DNA from: JAXGPP01 sp040766885
Lineage (GTDB): Bacteria > Planctomycetota > Planctomycetia > Pirellulales > Thermoguttaceae
Assembly (NCBI GenBank): GCA_040766885.1
Contig: JAXGPP010000014.1
Location: 62,001-126,000, forward strand
Reading direction: 5' to 3'
DNA length: 64,000 bases
In this document: piece by piece, positions 52,061 through 62,047 of the stretch
Position numbering within the stretch: position 1 is the stretch's first letter
Layout of the letters: every line of letters starts with the position of its first letter
Notes under the pieces: model-generated
Told to the model about the DNA's origin: nothing
The model's input: the letters and a program-made list of their open reading frames with translations, nothing else
Database searches by the model: none
Translations under genes and position numbers: made by a program

Positions 52061-54289
52061 ATGCCGACCTTTCTCCATCCCGCCCTGCTTTGGGGGCTGC
52101 CGATCGTGGCGGTGCCCGTGTTGATCCATTTGATCAACATGATGCGCCACCGCCGCGTCCACTGGGCGGCGATGGAGTTCCTGCTCGTCAGCCAGAAACG
52201 AAACCGCACGTGGATCCTGCTCAAGCAGTTTCTGCTCCTGCTGATGCGGATGGCGATCGTCGCCGCGGTGGTGCTTGTCGTCGCGCAGCCGGTGCTCCGC
52301 GGCGAGTTGGGCAGCCTGTTCGGCCGCAACAAAACGCATCACATCGTGCTTCTCGATGACAGCTTCTCAATGTCGGACCGTTGGGCCGACACCAGCGCGT
52401 TTGCCGAAGCGCGCCAGGTGATCGAGCGGATTGCACACGAGGCCGGGCAGCAAGCCGAACCGCAGACATTCACGCTGCTGCGATTCTCGCAGGCCGGCCG
52501 CACGGCGCTCGGCACGCAGCCCGACCTGCACGAGGAGCAGATCGACAGCCAGTTCGGCTCGCGGCTCCGCGAGGTGCTCGAGCGGCTGGAGTCCTCGCAC
52601 CTCTCCGTGGGCCCCACGGCGGCCCTGGAGGCGATCGAGCAACTGCTGGGAGACGAGAATGACGAGAAGCGGATCGTCTATCTTGTCTCCGATTTCCGCG
52701 CCCGCGAGTGGTCGCGTCCGGGGGACCTCAAGAACCAGCTCCGCCGGCTCAACGAACTGGGCGCGCGGCTGCACCTGGTAAACTGCGTCGACGCGGTCCG
52801 GCCGAACCTGGCGATCAGCGACCTGCGGCCTGCGGAAGGAACTCGTGCCGCGGGGGTTCCACTCTATATGGAAGTCGCCGTACAGAACTTTGGTCCGGCG
52901 CCGGCGCGGAATGTCAGTGTGCTCATTTCGGCCGACGATCTGGCGCAACCGGCCGTTCAAGTTGCGGAGATTCCGGCCGGCAAGGCGGTGAGGCAGCGGT
53001 TCCCGGTCCATTTTGCCACCGCCGGCGAACACCGCGTGGCGGTGCGGCTGGAAACCGACGCAGTCGAACCGGACAACTCCCGCTACCGGGTTATGAAGGT
53101 GCCGGCCGATGTGCCGGTGCTGATTGTCGACGGCGATCCCGCGGCGGTCGACGCCCGCTACCTGGCCGCGGCCCTGGCACCGGGCGGGCCGGTGCAGACG
53201 GGAATCAGCCCGCAGATCGAGAAACCGCGCTATCTGAGCCTGAATCCGCTCGAGACGTTTCGGTCGATCTACCTGCTCAACATTGAGCGTCTGGACGAAT
53301 CGGCCGTCGATGCGCTGGAGGGTTACCTGTCAGCGGGAGGGGGTGTGGGCGTGTTCCTCGGACCGCGGTCATCGGCCCGGGTAGTCAACGAGCAGTTTTA
53401 CCGCGACGGCCGCGGCTTCTTCCCTTTACCAGTGAGCGGCGAAGCCACGCTGGCAGTCGATCGGCTGCAGAACGCGCCGGACGTCGAGGTGGGGCAGCAT
53501 CCGATCTTTCGGGTGTTCGCGGGCGGCCGCAACGACTTCCTGTCGAGCATCCTTGTGTCGCGGTATTTCGCGGTGCCGCGCGACTGGAAGCCGGCTGAGA
53601 ATTCCGGCATGGAAGTGATCGCAAAGCTGCGCAACCGGGCCCCTTTGGTGGTCGAACGGGCCTACGGCGACGGCCGCGTGATCGCCGTAATGACAACGCT
53701 GGCCCCAACCTGGAACAACTGGGCGCGCAACAATCCGAGCTTCGTTATCGTCATGCTGGAGATGCAGTCGCACTTGGCGCGGCGGCCCAAGGGGGACGAT
53801 CCGAAGGCCGTGGGCGCCCCACTGGTCGTCGAACTCGACCCGTCGCGCTATGAGCCGCAGGTGCGGTTCACGACGCCGGACCAAGGTGCAACTGCGGCAA
53901 CGCCCGGCACGGCGACGCCGACCGCGCAAGGTGTTCTGACAACCTCGCTTCCCGACACGGCTGTCAGCGGAATCTACGAAGTGGAGTTGGTGCGGAACGA
54001 CGGTGAACGAGAGCTTCGGCTCCATGCCTTCAACGTTGATGCGGAGGAGGGCGATCTCAAGACGGTGGGTGGTCCTGATTTGGCCAGCCGGCTGCAAGGC
54101 GTTGACTATGAATACAATCCGGCGGCGCTGTTCCAACACACTCGCCAGGATATCGCCGGCTACAACCTTGCGGAGCCGATCCTCTTCGCCCTCATCCTGT
54201 TGCTCATCGGCGAGCAGATCCTTGCCTGGTCGGCAAGCTATCATCCGCCGACCGGCCGGCCTGTGCCGAGGCCAGGAGGCGCCGCATGA
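52061..54289 (+). CDS. BatA-type vWA membrane protein
   Basis: The 742-residue protein begins with a BatA N-terminal domain: FLHPALLWGLPIVAVPVLIHLIN and a second membrane helix LLLLMRMAIVAAVVLVVAQPV. A vWA domain follows with the MIDAS start VLLDDSFSMSDRW and a later RIVYLVSDFRARE. Then come an immunoglobulin-like region (APARNVSVLI) and a glutamine-amidotransferase-like alpha/beta region (VPVLIVDGDPAAVDARYLAAAL). It ends with a membrane helix (ILFALILLLIGEQILA). In Bacteroides and related groups Bat proteins help envelope stress tolerance; the role in planctomycetes is not established. ATG 52061 is 2 nt after the DUF58 stop. Confidence 0.88.
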   Translation: MPTFLHPALLWGLPIVAVPVLIHLINMMRHRRVHWAAMEFLLVSQKRNRTWILLKQFLLLLMRMAIVAAVVLVVAQPVLRGELGSLFGRNKTHHIVLLDDSFSMSDRWADTSAFAEARQVIERIAHEAGQQAEPQTFTLLRFSQAGRTALGTQPDLHEEQIDSQFGSRLREVLERLESSHLSVGPTAALEAIEQLLGDENDEKRIVYLVSDFRAREWSRPGDLKNQLRRLNELGARLHLVNCVDAVRPNLAISDLRPAEGTRAAGVPLYMEVAVQNFGPAPARNVSVLISADDLAQPAVQVAEIPAGKAVRQRFPVHFATAGEHRVAVRLETDAVEPDNSRYRVMKVPADVPVLIVDGDPAAVDARYLAAALAPGGPVQTGISPQIEKPRYLSLNPLETFRSIYLLNIERLDESAVDALEGYLSAGGGVGVFLGPRSSARVVNEQFYRDGRGFFPLPVSGEATLAVDRLQNAPDVEVGQHPIFRVFAGGRNDFLSSILVSRYFAVPRDWKPAENSGMEVIAKLRNRAPLVVERAYGDGRVIAVMTTLAPTWNNWARNNPSFVIVMLEMQSHLARRPKGDDPKAVGAPLVVELDPSRYEPQVRFTTPDQGATAATPGTATPTAQGVLTTSLPDTAVSGIYEVELVRNDGERELRLHAFNVDAEEGDLKTVGGPDLASRLQGVDYEYNPAALFQHTRQDIAGYNLAEPILFALILLLIGEQILAWSASYHPPTGRPVPRPGGAA

Positions 54290-56754
54290 TACGGCCGATT
54301 CTGCTGGCCGAGGGCGCCATGAGAACGACGTTCCGATGGGGACGGATCGATTCAAACGCCGACTGGATTCTGCCGGTCCTGGCGACGATTGCCGCGATCG
54401 CGTTCGTCCGCGCGATGTACCGTCGCGATGCGCGGGAACTGGGCCGTGGGTTGGGCTGGTTCCTGACCGCACTGCGGAGCGTGGCATTCTTCGGATTGCT
54501 GCTGTTGTATCTCGATCCACAATGGCGGACCGAGCGCGAAATAGCCCTGAACAGCCGCGTGCTGGTGCTGGTTGATACGAGTTCGAGCATGGGGTTGATC
54601 GATGCGGATTCGTCGCTCGCGCCCGGTACGGCGAATCGAGCCGAACAGGTCGCCACCGGCCTGACCGAGAGCGATCTCCTGCCGGCCCTTCGCAAGACCC
54701 ACGACGTGGTGGTGCTCAAGTTCGATACCGACATCAGCCGCATCGTCACGTTGGCCAAGGCGGCCCCTGCGGCAATCGCTGAGTCGACTGAAACGACGCA
54801 AGCCGATGCCGCCGGCCGCTCGGAGATCGATGATTGGCGGCAGGCTCTGGTCCCGCGCGGCCTTGAAACCCGGCTCGGCCAAGCTATGCGGCAACTGGCG
54901 TACGACGAGCGGGGCGCGCCGATCTCCGGGTTGATTGTGTTCACCGATGGCGGGCAGAATGCGGGTATCGGAGTGGAACCGGCCATCGAGGTCGCGCGCG
55001 AAGCAAAGCTACCCGTCTTCACTGTGGGAGTCGGATCGAGCAGCGTGCCGACCAATATCCGCGTCTATCGGCTGGAAGCCCTGCCGCGGGCCTATCCCGG
55101 CGACCCGTACACCGTGAGCGGGTTGATTCAGGCGCAAGGCCCGGCCGGCGAGATTGCGGGACGGTCGGCCACCGTTCAGTTGCTCCAGCGAAAGGGAGAC
55201 ACGCCGGGCGAGGCAGGCAGCGGCAGGCTACTGGAGAGCCAGGAAGTGATCCTCGGCGCCGACGGCGAACCGGTTCCGGTGAAGTTCGAGTTGACGCCCC
55301 GCGAGACGGGGCGCCATACGCTCTGCCTGCGCGTTGTGTCGCGCCGGCCCGATCAGAACCCGGCTGACGACTACCGCGAGACCGACGTGGATGTGGTCGA
55401 TCGCAAGGACCGCGTGTTGATCATCGCCGGCGGCCCTTCGCGCGATTACCAGTTCCTGCGGACACAACTCTACCGCGACCCGGCGATGACGGTCGACATC
55501 TTCCTGCAGAGCGCGCCGCCGGGCATTTCCCAGGAGGCGGACAAGATCCTCGATGAATTCCCCGGCACTCGTGAAGCGATGTTCGAGTACGACTGCATCG
55601 TCGCCTTCGACCCCGACTGGAAGGCGCTCGACACACCGCAGGTGGACCTGCTGGAAACGTGGGTTGCCGAACAAGGGGGCGGGTTGATCGTGGTCGCGGG
55701 CCCGGTGTACACCGGAGAGGCGATTACCGGCTGGACCGCCGACCCCTCGATGAGCAAGATCCGCGCCCTGTACCCGGTGGAATTTGAACAACGGCCGTCG
55801 GTTCTGGAAAGCGGCAGCTACGCCTCGGAGGATCCCTGGCCGCTGGAGTTCACGCGGGAAGGGCTGGAGGCGGAGTACCTGTGGCTGGGCGATACGGTTC
55901 AAGACAACCAGCGGGCGTGGGCCGAGTTACCGGGCGTTTACAGCCATTTCCCGGTCCGCGGTCCCAAGTCGGCCGCGACGGTACTGGCGAGATTCGCCGA
56001 TCCGCGCGCGCGGCGCGGCGGCGATCAGCCCGTATACTTTGCCGAGCATTTCTACGGTTCCGGCCGGGTGTTCTACATGGGCAGCGCGGAACTGTGGCGG
56101 TTGCGGGCAATCGATCCCGGTTGGTTTGAGCGGCTGTCCACGCGCCTCATCCGCCACGTTTCGCAGGGGCGGCTATTGCGAGAATCGAGCCGCGGCGTGC
56201 TGCTCGTCGGTCAGGATCGCCAGGTGCTGGGAGGCACCGTTCCGATCCGCGCCCAGCTCACCAACGCCCAACTCGCCCCGCTCGAAGCCGCGTCGGTCGG
56301 ATTGGAGGTGTTTGAGCCGGACGGCAGTGTGAATACGCTTTCGCTCCGCGCCGATCCGACACGGGCGGGTACCTTCGCCGGGCAGCTCACGGTTCTGGAA
56401 GAGGGCGTGTATCGCCTGGAGCTGCCTGTACCGAACAGCGACGAGCGGATCACACGACGTGTGCAGGTAACGTTGCCCGACCTGGAACGCCAGAGCCCAG
56501 AGCGCAACGACAAGCTGCTCGAGCGAATCGCCGACGCTTCTGGCGGCAAGTACTATCCCGATCTGGCCCTGGCCCTTAACACGCGGGCTCCCGACTCGCT
56601 CGTCAGCCGACTCAAGGACCGCACCAAAACGATGATTCTGACCGCCGGCCCCGACCCCAAATGGGAAGAGGCCTGGATGCGCTGGTGGATGGTCGCCGTG
56701 GCCGGCGTACTATGCGTGGAATGGCTGGTGCGGCGTCTGGCGAAGCTGGCGTAA
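54286..56754 (+). CDS. vWA membrane protein with amidotransferase-like domain
   Basis: The 822-residue protein has N-terminal membrane helices (WILPVLATIAAIAFVRAMY, SVAFFGLLLLYLDPQW). Its vWA domain starts LVLVDTSSSMG and contains GLIVFTDGGQNAG, and it is followed by IRVYRLEALPRAYPGDPYTV (immunoglobulin-like) and RVLIIAGGPSRDYQFLRTQL, an alpha/beta region like that in glutamine amidotransferases but without the catalytic Cys triad. A C-terminal helix (MVAVAGVLCVEWLVRRLA) anchors it. It overlaps the previous gene by 4 nt (ATGA). Domain order resembles the previous protein, so the two are related and may form one complex. Confidence 0.87.
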   Translation: MIRPILLAEGAMRTTFRWGRIDSNADWILPVLATIAAIAFVRAMYRRDARELGRGLGWFLTALRSVAFFGLLLLYLDPQWRTEREIALNSRVLVLVDTSSSMGLIDADSSLAPGTANRAEQVATGLTESDLLPALRKTHDVVVLKFDTDISRIVTLAKAAPAAIAESTETTQADAAGRSEIDDWRQALVPRGLETRLGQAMRQLAYDERGAPISGLIVFTDGGQNAGIGVEPAIEVAREAKLPVFTVGVGSSSVPTNIRVYRLEALPRAYPGDPYTVSGLIQAQGPAGEIAGRSATVQLLQRKGDTPGEAGSGRLLESQEVILGADGEPVPVKFELTPRETGRHTLCLRVVSRRPDQNPADDYRETDVDVVDRKDRVLIIAGGPSRDYQFLRTQLYRDPAMTVDIFLQSAPPGISQEADKILDEFPGTREAMFEYDCIVAFDPDWKALDTPQVDLLETWVAEQGGGLIVVAGPVYTGEAITGWTADPSMSKIRALYPVEFEQRPSVLESGSYASEDPWPLEFTREGLEAEYLWLGDTVQDNQRAWAELPGVYSHFPVRGPKSAATVLARFADPRARRGGDQPVYFAEHFYGSGRVFYMGSAELWRLRAIDPGWFERLSTRLIRHVSQGRLLRESSRGVLLVGQDRQVLGGTVPIRAQLTNAQLAPLEAASVGLEVFEPDGSVNTLSLRADPTRAGTFAGQLTVLEEGVYRLELPVPNSDERITRRVQVTLPDLERQSPERNDKLLERIADASGGKYYPDLALALNTRAPDSLVSRLKDRTKTMILTAGPDPKWEEAWMRWWMVAVAGVLCVEWLVRRLAKLA

Positions 56755-56776
56755 TTGACCACGAGAAACACGCGAC

Positions 56777-59011
56777 ATGACCACGACCGTTGAGCAACCT
56801 TCCGAGCTTTCGCCGCAGATCCGCGATCTGCTCTCGGCGTTGCGCCGGCGGATTCGCCGCTATGTCTGGCTCCACGGCACGGCGGCGGCGGTGGCCTGGT
56901 TGGCGGCGGCGTTCTGGGTAAGCCTGGGCGTGGACTGGTTCTTCGAACCGCCTCCGGCCGCGCGCGTCGTGCTGCTGGCCTTGGTCGCCGCAGGGACGCT
57001 GGCCGTGCTCTGGTTTGCGATCTTCCGGCGGCTGCTCGTGCCGCTCGGCGACAGCAGCATGGCGATGCTCCTGGAGCGGCGCTACCCGGAATTTCATGAA
57101 AGCCTGCTCACCGCGGTGGAACTTGCGGATCGGCCGCATGAAGAGGATTATGCCCGCGAAATGTTCCACCGGACGCGCCGCACGGCCGAAGAGCCGTTGC
57201 GGGCCGTGAGACTGGCGTCGATCTTCAACCCGGCCCCTCTGCGCCGCATGACCGCGGTTGCGGTAGTGCTGGTGGCAGCCGTGGCGGTGCTGGCCGTTGA
57301 AGCCCCGCAGGCGCTCGGTGTCTGGAGCCGGCGAACCCTGCTGTTAGCGCCCGAACTATGGCCGAGGAAAACGCGGCTTCTGGTGGAGGGTTTTGAGAAC
57401 GGTTCGGTCAAAGTGGCGCGCGGTGCGGATCTCGCCATCATCGCCAAGGCCGACATGCGGATGCCCCTGGTGCCGGACGTGGTGGAAGTTCACTCGCGCA
57501 CTGAGGACGGCGCCGGTACTGAGAACACGATGAGCCGCGAAGGAACAGCCGATCCCCGTCGCGACCGCTTTCAGGAGTATTCGCATACCTTTGCCGGCAT
57601 CTTGACGCCGATTGAGTTCGACGTGCTCGGCGGCGACGCCGCCGTCCGCAATCTTCGCATTCAGGTCGTCGACAGCCCGACGATCGTGGCCATGGCGCTC
57701 GAGTGCCGCTTCCCGGCGTATATGGATCGGCCGCCGAGCGAGATCCCTGTTGTGGGCATCATGCAAGTGCCCGTCGGTACCCACGTCGCGGTGCATGCGA
57801 GGGCCAACAAGCCGCTGGTGCGGGCGCAGATCCAGCCGGCGCTCGATGAATCGCCGGGGTCCGCCCGCATGGTGAAGCCGTTGGCCAGCGATCCGCGGCG
57901 GCTGGAGTTTGTGATCGGCACACTTGATCAGGATCAAACGCTGCTTCTTTCGCTCGACGATGCCGACGGCATCCGCAGTCGGGAACCAGTCCGCCTGACG
58001 ATCATGCCGGCTCCCGACCAGCCGCCCGACCTGGCCGTGCAACTGCAAGGGATCGGCACGGCCATTACGCCGCGGGCGAGGCTGCCGCTGGTGGGCCAGA
58101 TTCGCGACGATTACGGACTGGCGGCCGTGTGGTTTGAGCATGCTATCGACGAGCAATCGGCGCAGAAGCGGGCCGTGGCGACCATCTCGGGCAATGTCAC
58201 CGAGTGGCAGCTCGATCAGGCGTTGGAAGTCGAGGGACTTTCGCTCACGCCGGGACAGAAACTCACCGTCAACGCGAAGGCCGTGGACCGATGCGATCTG
58301 GCGGGTGGGGCGAACGTCGGAACGAGCGAACGCTGGCTCCTCGACGTGGTTACGGCCGAACAGCTCCGCACGATGCTTGAATCGCGGGAATTGGTGCTGC
58401 GGCAACGATTCGAATCGATTATCAACGAGGTCGTTGAGACCCGTGAATCCCTGGCGAGAATGGAATTCCAGGCAGCCGCAAGCGATGGTGCGGCCGGAAC
58501 GCCGGGCGCGGAGCCGGGCGATGCGGCCGCGGAGGCAGCTTCACCGCAAAGGCTGTTGAATCTCCGCACGCTTCGCGTCCAGCGGGCCCAGCAGAACAGC
58601 CAGAAAGACGCCCAGGAGGTGCTCGGCACCGCGCAGGCATTCGGCGACATCCGCGCCGAACTGGTCAATAACCGCATCGATACCGAGGAGCTGAAGATCC
58701 GTTTGGAAGACGGCATCGCCGCCCCGTTGCGGCGGGTGGCCGAGGAGCTGTTTCCGGAACTGGATCGCCGCCTGGCGCGACTCGAAACGCGGCTGGCCGA
58801 CACGGCGCAGGGCCCGGAGGATCAGCGGGCTGCTGTTCAGCAGGCCGATGCGATTCTGCTCCAGATGCGCCAGGTGCTGGCGAAGATGATCGAGCTGGAA
58901 GACTTCAACCAGGCGATCGAACTGCTGCGGGAGATCATCGCGGCGCAGGAACAGATCGGCGAGCGGACGGGCCAGCAGCAGAAAGAACAACTCCGCGATT
59001 TGCTGGAGTAA
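56777..59011 (+). CDS. DUF4175-like membrane protein
   Basis: The 744-residue product has N-terminal membrane helices (AAVAWLAAAFWVSLGVDWF, VVLLALVAAGTLAVLWFAIF and MTAVAVVLVAAVAVLAVEA), a short helical part with AMLLERRYPEFHESLLTAVEL between them, a beta-rich exported region from about 190 to 500 and a long helical/coiled-coil end. Proteins of this layout regularly stand in MoxR/vWA operons. It probably faces the periplasm after the third helix. It starts 22 nt after the previous stop and ends 5 nt before the next gene. Function unknown. Confidence 0.8.
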   Translation: MTTTVEQPSELSPQIRDLLSALRRRIRRYVWLHGTAAAVAWLAAAFWVSLGVDWFFEPPPAARVVLLALVAAGTLAVLWFAIFRRLLVPLGDSSMAMLLERRYPEFHESLLTAVELADRPHEEDYAREMFHRTRRTAEEPLRAVRLASIFNPAPLRRMTAVAVVLVAAVAVLAVEAPQALGVWSRRTLLLAPELWPRKTRLLVEGFENGSVKVARGADLAIIAKADMRMPLVPDVVEVHSRTEDGAGTENTMSREGTADPRRDRFQEYSHTFAGILTPIEFDVLGGDAAVRNLRIQVVDSPTIVAMALECRFPAYMDRPPSEIPVVGIMQVPVGTHVAVHARANKPLVRAQIQPALDESPGSARMVKPLASDPRRLEFVIGTLDQDQTLLLSLDDADGIRSREPVRLTIMPAPDQPPDLAVQLQGIGTAITPRARLPLVGQIRDDYGLAAVWFEHAIDEQSAQKRAVATISGNVTEWQLDQALEVEGLSLTPGQKLTVNAKAVDRCDLAGGANVGTSERWLLDVVTAEQLRTMLESRELVLRQRFESIINEVVETRESLARMEFQAAASDGAAGTPGAEPGDAAAEAASPQRLLNLRTLRVQRAQQNSQKDAQEVLGTAQAFGDIRAELVNNRIDTEELKIRLEDGIAAPLRRVAEELFPELDRRLARLETRLADTAQGPEDQRAAVQQADAILLQMRQVLAKMIELEDFNQAIELLREIIAAQEQIGERTGQQQKEQLRDLLE

Positions 59012-59016
59012 TCGAC

Positions 59017-60810
59017 ATGATAAGAATCACCTTCCGCGCGACGGTCTTCTGCCTGGCCTGGCTGGCCGGCATGTTTTCGATCGACTGTGCCACCGCCCAA
59101 CAGCCCGCTGCCGACGCCACAGCGCCGGCCGGGGAAGCCTCTCCGCTGCCGGACGTGGGGATTGAATCGGCCGACGCGCTGGTGTTGGAGCAGGAACGGG
59201 TTGCTGAGAAGTTCAAGCATTTTCAGGCCGTACTGTTGCGGATGTCGGAGCTGAGCGCGGGCACCGATCCGCGCCGCGCGGCGCTGCTGAAGAAGGCGGT
59301 GACTGAAAGCGAGGAACGCGTGATCAGCGTCCAGCTCGAACATCTCGTGGAACTGTACCGGCAGCAGAAGCTCGGGGAAGCGAAGGAAACTGGGACAACC
59401 GTTCAAGGCGACCTGAAGGCAGTGCTTCAGCTCCTCATGAGCGAGGACCGATCGAAGCAGATCAAGTCGGAGCGGGAGAGAATCAGGCAGTATCTCAAGG
59501 AAGTGGACCAGATCATCAAGCAGCAGAAGGGCGTACAGGGCCGGACCGCCGAGGCCACCGATCCGAAACGGCTCTCCGGCGAGCAGGGCAAGATCGCCCG
59601 CCGCACGGGTGACCTGGCCGACGAGATCCGTGCCAACGAGGAGTCGCCGTCATCGTCAGGAGGCGATTCCGACGAGCCGTCGGGTGAAGATCGGGCGGGC
59701 GAGAGACGCCCCTCGGAAAGCCAAGACGGAGAGCCTGGCAAGCGGAGCGACGGCGAGCCTTCGGATGCAACAGAGGAATCTGCCGAAGGCTCCAAGGGCA
59801 AACCAGGCGAAACACCGCCCCAGGGCGGCGAGAGGCAGAAGCCGGGCGAGGACGGGCAACAGGGAGAGGCAGGCGAGGGTCAGCCGTCCGATCAGGGCCA
59901 GTCGCAACAACAGAGCCAGCCACCCGGTCAGAATCAGTCGCAAGGACGGGGAGACTCGGAGAGCCAGCCGCAAGACGAGCCTGGCGAGTCCACGCCCCAG
60001 AATCCCGCACGCCAGCGCCTCGAAGCGGCTCGGCAGCGGATGGAGGAAGCACAAGAGAAACTGGATGAGGCTGAGCGTCGAGGTGCGGTGGAGAAACAGG
60101 AGGAAGCGATCCGCGAACTCGAACAGGCGAGGGCCGAACTCGAAGAGATCCTCCGCCAGATCCGCGAGGAGGAAATCGGTCGAGTGCTGGAAATGCTCGA
60201 AGCCCGGTTCACCAGGATGCTCGGGATGCAGCGCGATGTTCTCGAAGGGACTGTGCGGCTCGACAAGGTATCCGCCGAGGACCGCGACCACAACCACGAG
60301 ATCGAGGCCGGCCGTTTGAGCAGCAAGGAGGCGGAGATCGTTGTCGAGGCCGACCGCGCGCTCGGCTTGTTGCGCGAGGACGGCTCGGCGGTGGCCTTTC
60401 CCGAAGCCGTCGAGCAGATGCGGGCCGACATGTCGCAGGTGGCCGATCGCCTGTCGCGAGCCCAGGTCGACCAAATGACGCAGGTGATCGAAGAGGACAT
60501 CATCGCGGCACTGGAGGAGATGATCGCTGCGCTCAAGAAGGCGATCGAAGAAATGGAGCAGCGGCAACAGCAGGCCCAGAATCAGGAGGGGGAGGCACAA
60601 GACCCGGCACTGGTCGACATGCTGTCTGAAATCAAGATGATCCGCTCCCTGCAGCTACGTGTGAACGAACGGACCGAACGCTATTCAAAGATGATCGAGG
60701 GCGAACAGGCTGCCGCACCGGAACTGCTCGACGCACTGAACCGCCTGGCCGAACGGCAAGCGAAGATCTATCAGGTGACGCGGGACCTGGAGATGGGGAA
60801 GAACCGATGA
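59017..60810 (+). CDS. exported coiled-coil, Gln/Glu/Ser-rich protein
   Basis: The 597-residue protein has a signal peptide (VFCLAWLAGMFSIDCATA) and then helical segments (about 50-190), a long disordered, Gly/Gln/Glu/Ser-rich linker (about 205-325), and a long C-terminal coiled coil (RMEEAQEKLDEAERRGAVE; ALEEMIAALKKAIEEMEQR). The low-complexity part is typical of surface or periplasmic spacers. It lies between the DUF4175-like gene (5 nt gap) and the next membrane protein (4 nt overlap). It may bridge membrane and wall; this is inference from shape only. Confidence 0.8.
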   Translation: MIRITFRATVFCLAWLAGMFSIDCATAQQPAADATAPAGEASPLPDVGIESADALVLEQERVAEKFKHFQAVLLRMSELSAGTDPRRAALLKKAVTESEERVISVQLEHLVELYRQQKLGEAKETGTTVQGDLKAVLQLLMSEDRSKQIKSERERIRQYLKEVDQIIKQQKGVQGRTAEATDPKRLSGEQGKIARRTGDLADEIRANEESPSSSGGDSDEPSGEDRAGERRPSESQDGEPGKRSDGEPSDATEESAEGSKGKPGETPPQGGERQKPGEDGQQGEAGEGQPSDQGQSQQQSQPPGQNQSQGRGDSESQPQDEPGESTPQNPARQRLEAARQRMEEAQEKLDEAERRGAVEKQEEAIRELEQARAELEEILRQIREEEIGRVLEMLEARFTRMLGMQRDVLEGTVRLDKVSAEDRDHNHEIEAGRLSSKEAEIVVEADRALGLLREDGSAVAFPEAVEQMRADMSQVADRLSRAQVDQMTQVIEEDIIAALEEMIAALKKAIEEMEQRQQQAQNQEGEAQDPALVDMLSEIKMIRSLQLRVNERTERYSKMIEGEQAAAPELLDALNRLAERQAKIYQVTRDLEMGKNR

Positions 60811-61997
60811 CAGAATACGCCACTCCATGGATAGGCGAGACCGCCCAAGCATGCGCAACCGCTTGCGGAACGCCCCATACATCCGGCGACGCACTTTTTG
60901 CCAAAGCCCCTGTCGACACGGGAGATTCGCCAGCAGTGCCGCGATTCCACCCCCCGTGGCGGTTTTTTGCGGCAAGTGGCGGCGCACTGCTGTTGCTGAT
61001 CGCCGCCGGCGCGCTGGCGGCGGATCAGCTCACGCCGGCGCCGCAGTGGCAGCAGCCAACCGCGGCGGCGGCGCGGAAGCAGGTTTTCGAATGGCTAGAC
61101 GCGCAGCAGCCCGGCACCGAGACCCGTGCCGAGGCCGAGCGACTCTGGGATTTGGTGTCGGAATCGCCCAGCGGCGAGGAGTTGCTGGAAGCGGTGGCGC
61201 GGACGTTCGCCTTGACCGACGCCAACGTCCGAACGCTTGTCGAAACGTGCGCGCACCCGCGGAAGGAGACCGTGGTCTCCAGCCACACCTGGCTGGCAGA
61301 CGCCGCCACGCCGCCGCTGGTGAGCGCAAACCTGCGGCTCTACTACGGCCGCTGGCTGGCTCACGAGACGCTGTACGACGAAGCGGCCGAGCAGCTTGCC
61401 GGACTCAAACCGGGCGACGTGGTCGATCCGGCGTCGCTTCTGTTCTACCAGGCGGTGGTGCACCACCGGCTCCTCGAAAAGGAGAAGGGACTACAGGCCG
61501 CCCGCGAGCTGTTGGCTGACGGGCACGCGCCCCCGCGGCGTTACACGACAGTGGCCCGCCTTATCGAGGCCGACCTCAAGGACCTCGAACCGGAGACGCT
61601 CGATCACATCGCCCGAAGAATGGACGACATCCAAAGGCGGCTCGATCTGGGCCGCGCCGGGCCGAAAGTCCGAAAGATCGAAGACGGCGTGATCGAGTCG
61701 CTCGACAAACTGATCAGCGAACTCGAGCAGCAACAGCAGAAGTCTGCCTCGATGAGTAGCGGCGGCCAGGGCAGCCAGTCGCAATCGCCTCTGCCCGACA
61801 GCCGGATCGCCGAATTGAAAGGCCGCGGCGAAGTCACCAAGCGAAACATCGGCAGCGAAGCCGGCTGGGGCGACCTTCCTCCCCGCGAGCGAGAGGAGGT
61901 GCTCCAGCAGATCGGCCGGGAATTCCCCTCGCATTATCGCGAGGTGATCGAACAGTACTTCCGCAAACTCGCCGCCGAAGGTTCCGAGGCCGAGTAA
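60807..61997 (+). CDS. membrane protein with helical-repeat domain
   Basis: The 396-residue product has a soluble N-terminus of about 50 residues with three Cys, one membrane helix (FFAASGGALLLLIAAGALA) and then a helical region of TPR-like pattern: RLYYGRWLAHETLYDEAAEQLAGL, LLFYQAVVHHRLLEKEKGLQAARELL. It ends in a Gln/Ser stretch and a helix with LPPREREEVLQQIGREFPSHYREVIEQYFRKLA in pieces. The ATGA overlap with the previous gene shows coupling. No enzyme motif is seen. Confidence 0.78.
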   Translation: MTEYATPWIGETAQACATACGTPHTSGDALFAKAPVDTGDSPAVPRFHPPWRFFAASGGALLLLIAAGALAADQLTPAPQWQQPTAAAARKQVFEWLDAQQPGTETRAEAERLWDLVSESPSGEELLEAVARTFALTDANVRTLVETCAHPRKETVVSSHTWLADAATPPLVSANLRLYYGRWLAHETLYDEAAEQLAGLKPGDVVDPASLLFYQAVVHHRLLEKEKGLQAARELLADGHAPPRRYTTVARLIEADLKDLEPETLDHIARRMDDIQRRLDLGRAGPKVRKIEDGVIESLDKLISELEQQQQKSASMSSGGQGSQSQSPLPDSRIAELKGRGEVTKRNIGSEAGWGDLPPREREEVLQQIGREFPSHYREVIEQYFRKLAAEGSEAE

Positions 61998-62047
61998 CCC
62001 GGCCCCTCGCTTCCGGGCGTGGCCGCTGAACGCGAAACGAGATCCAC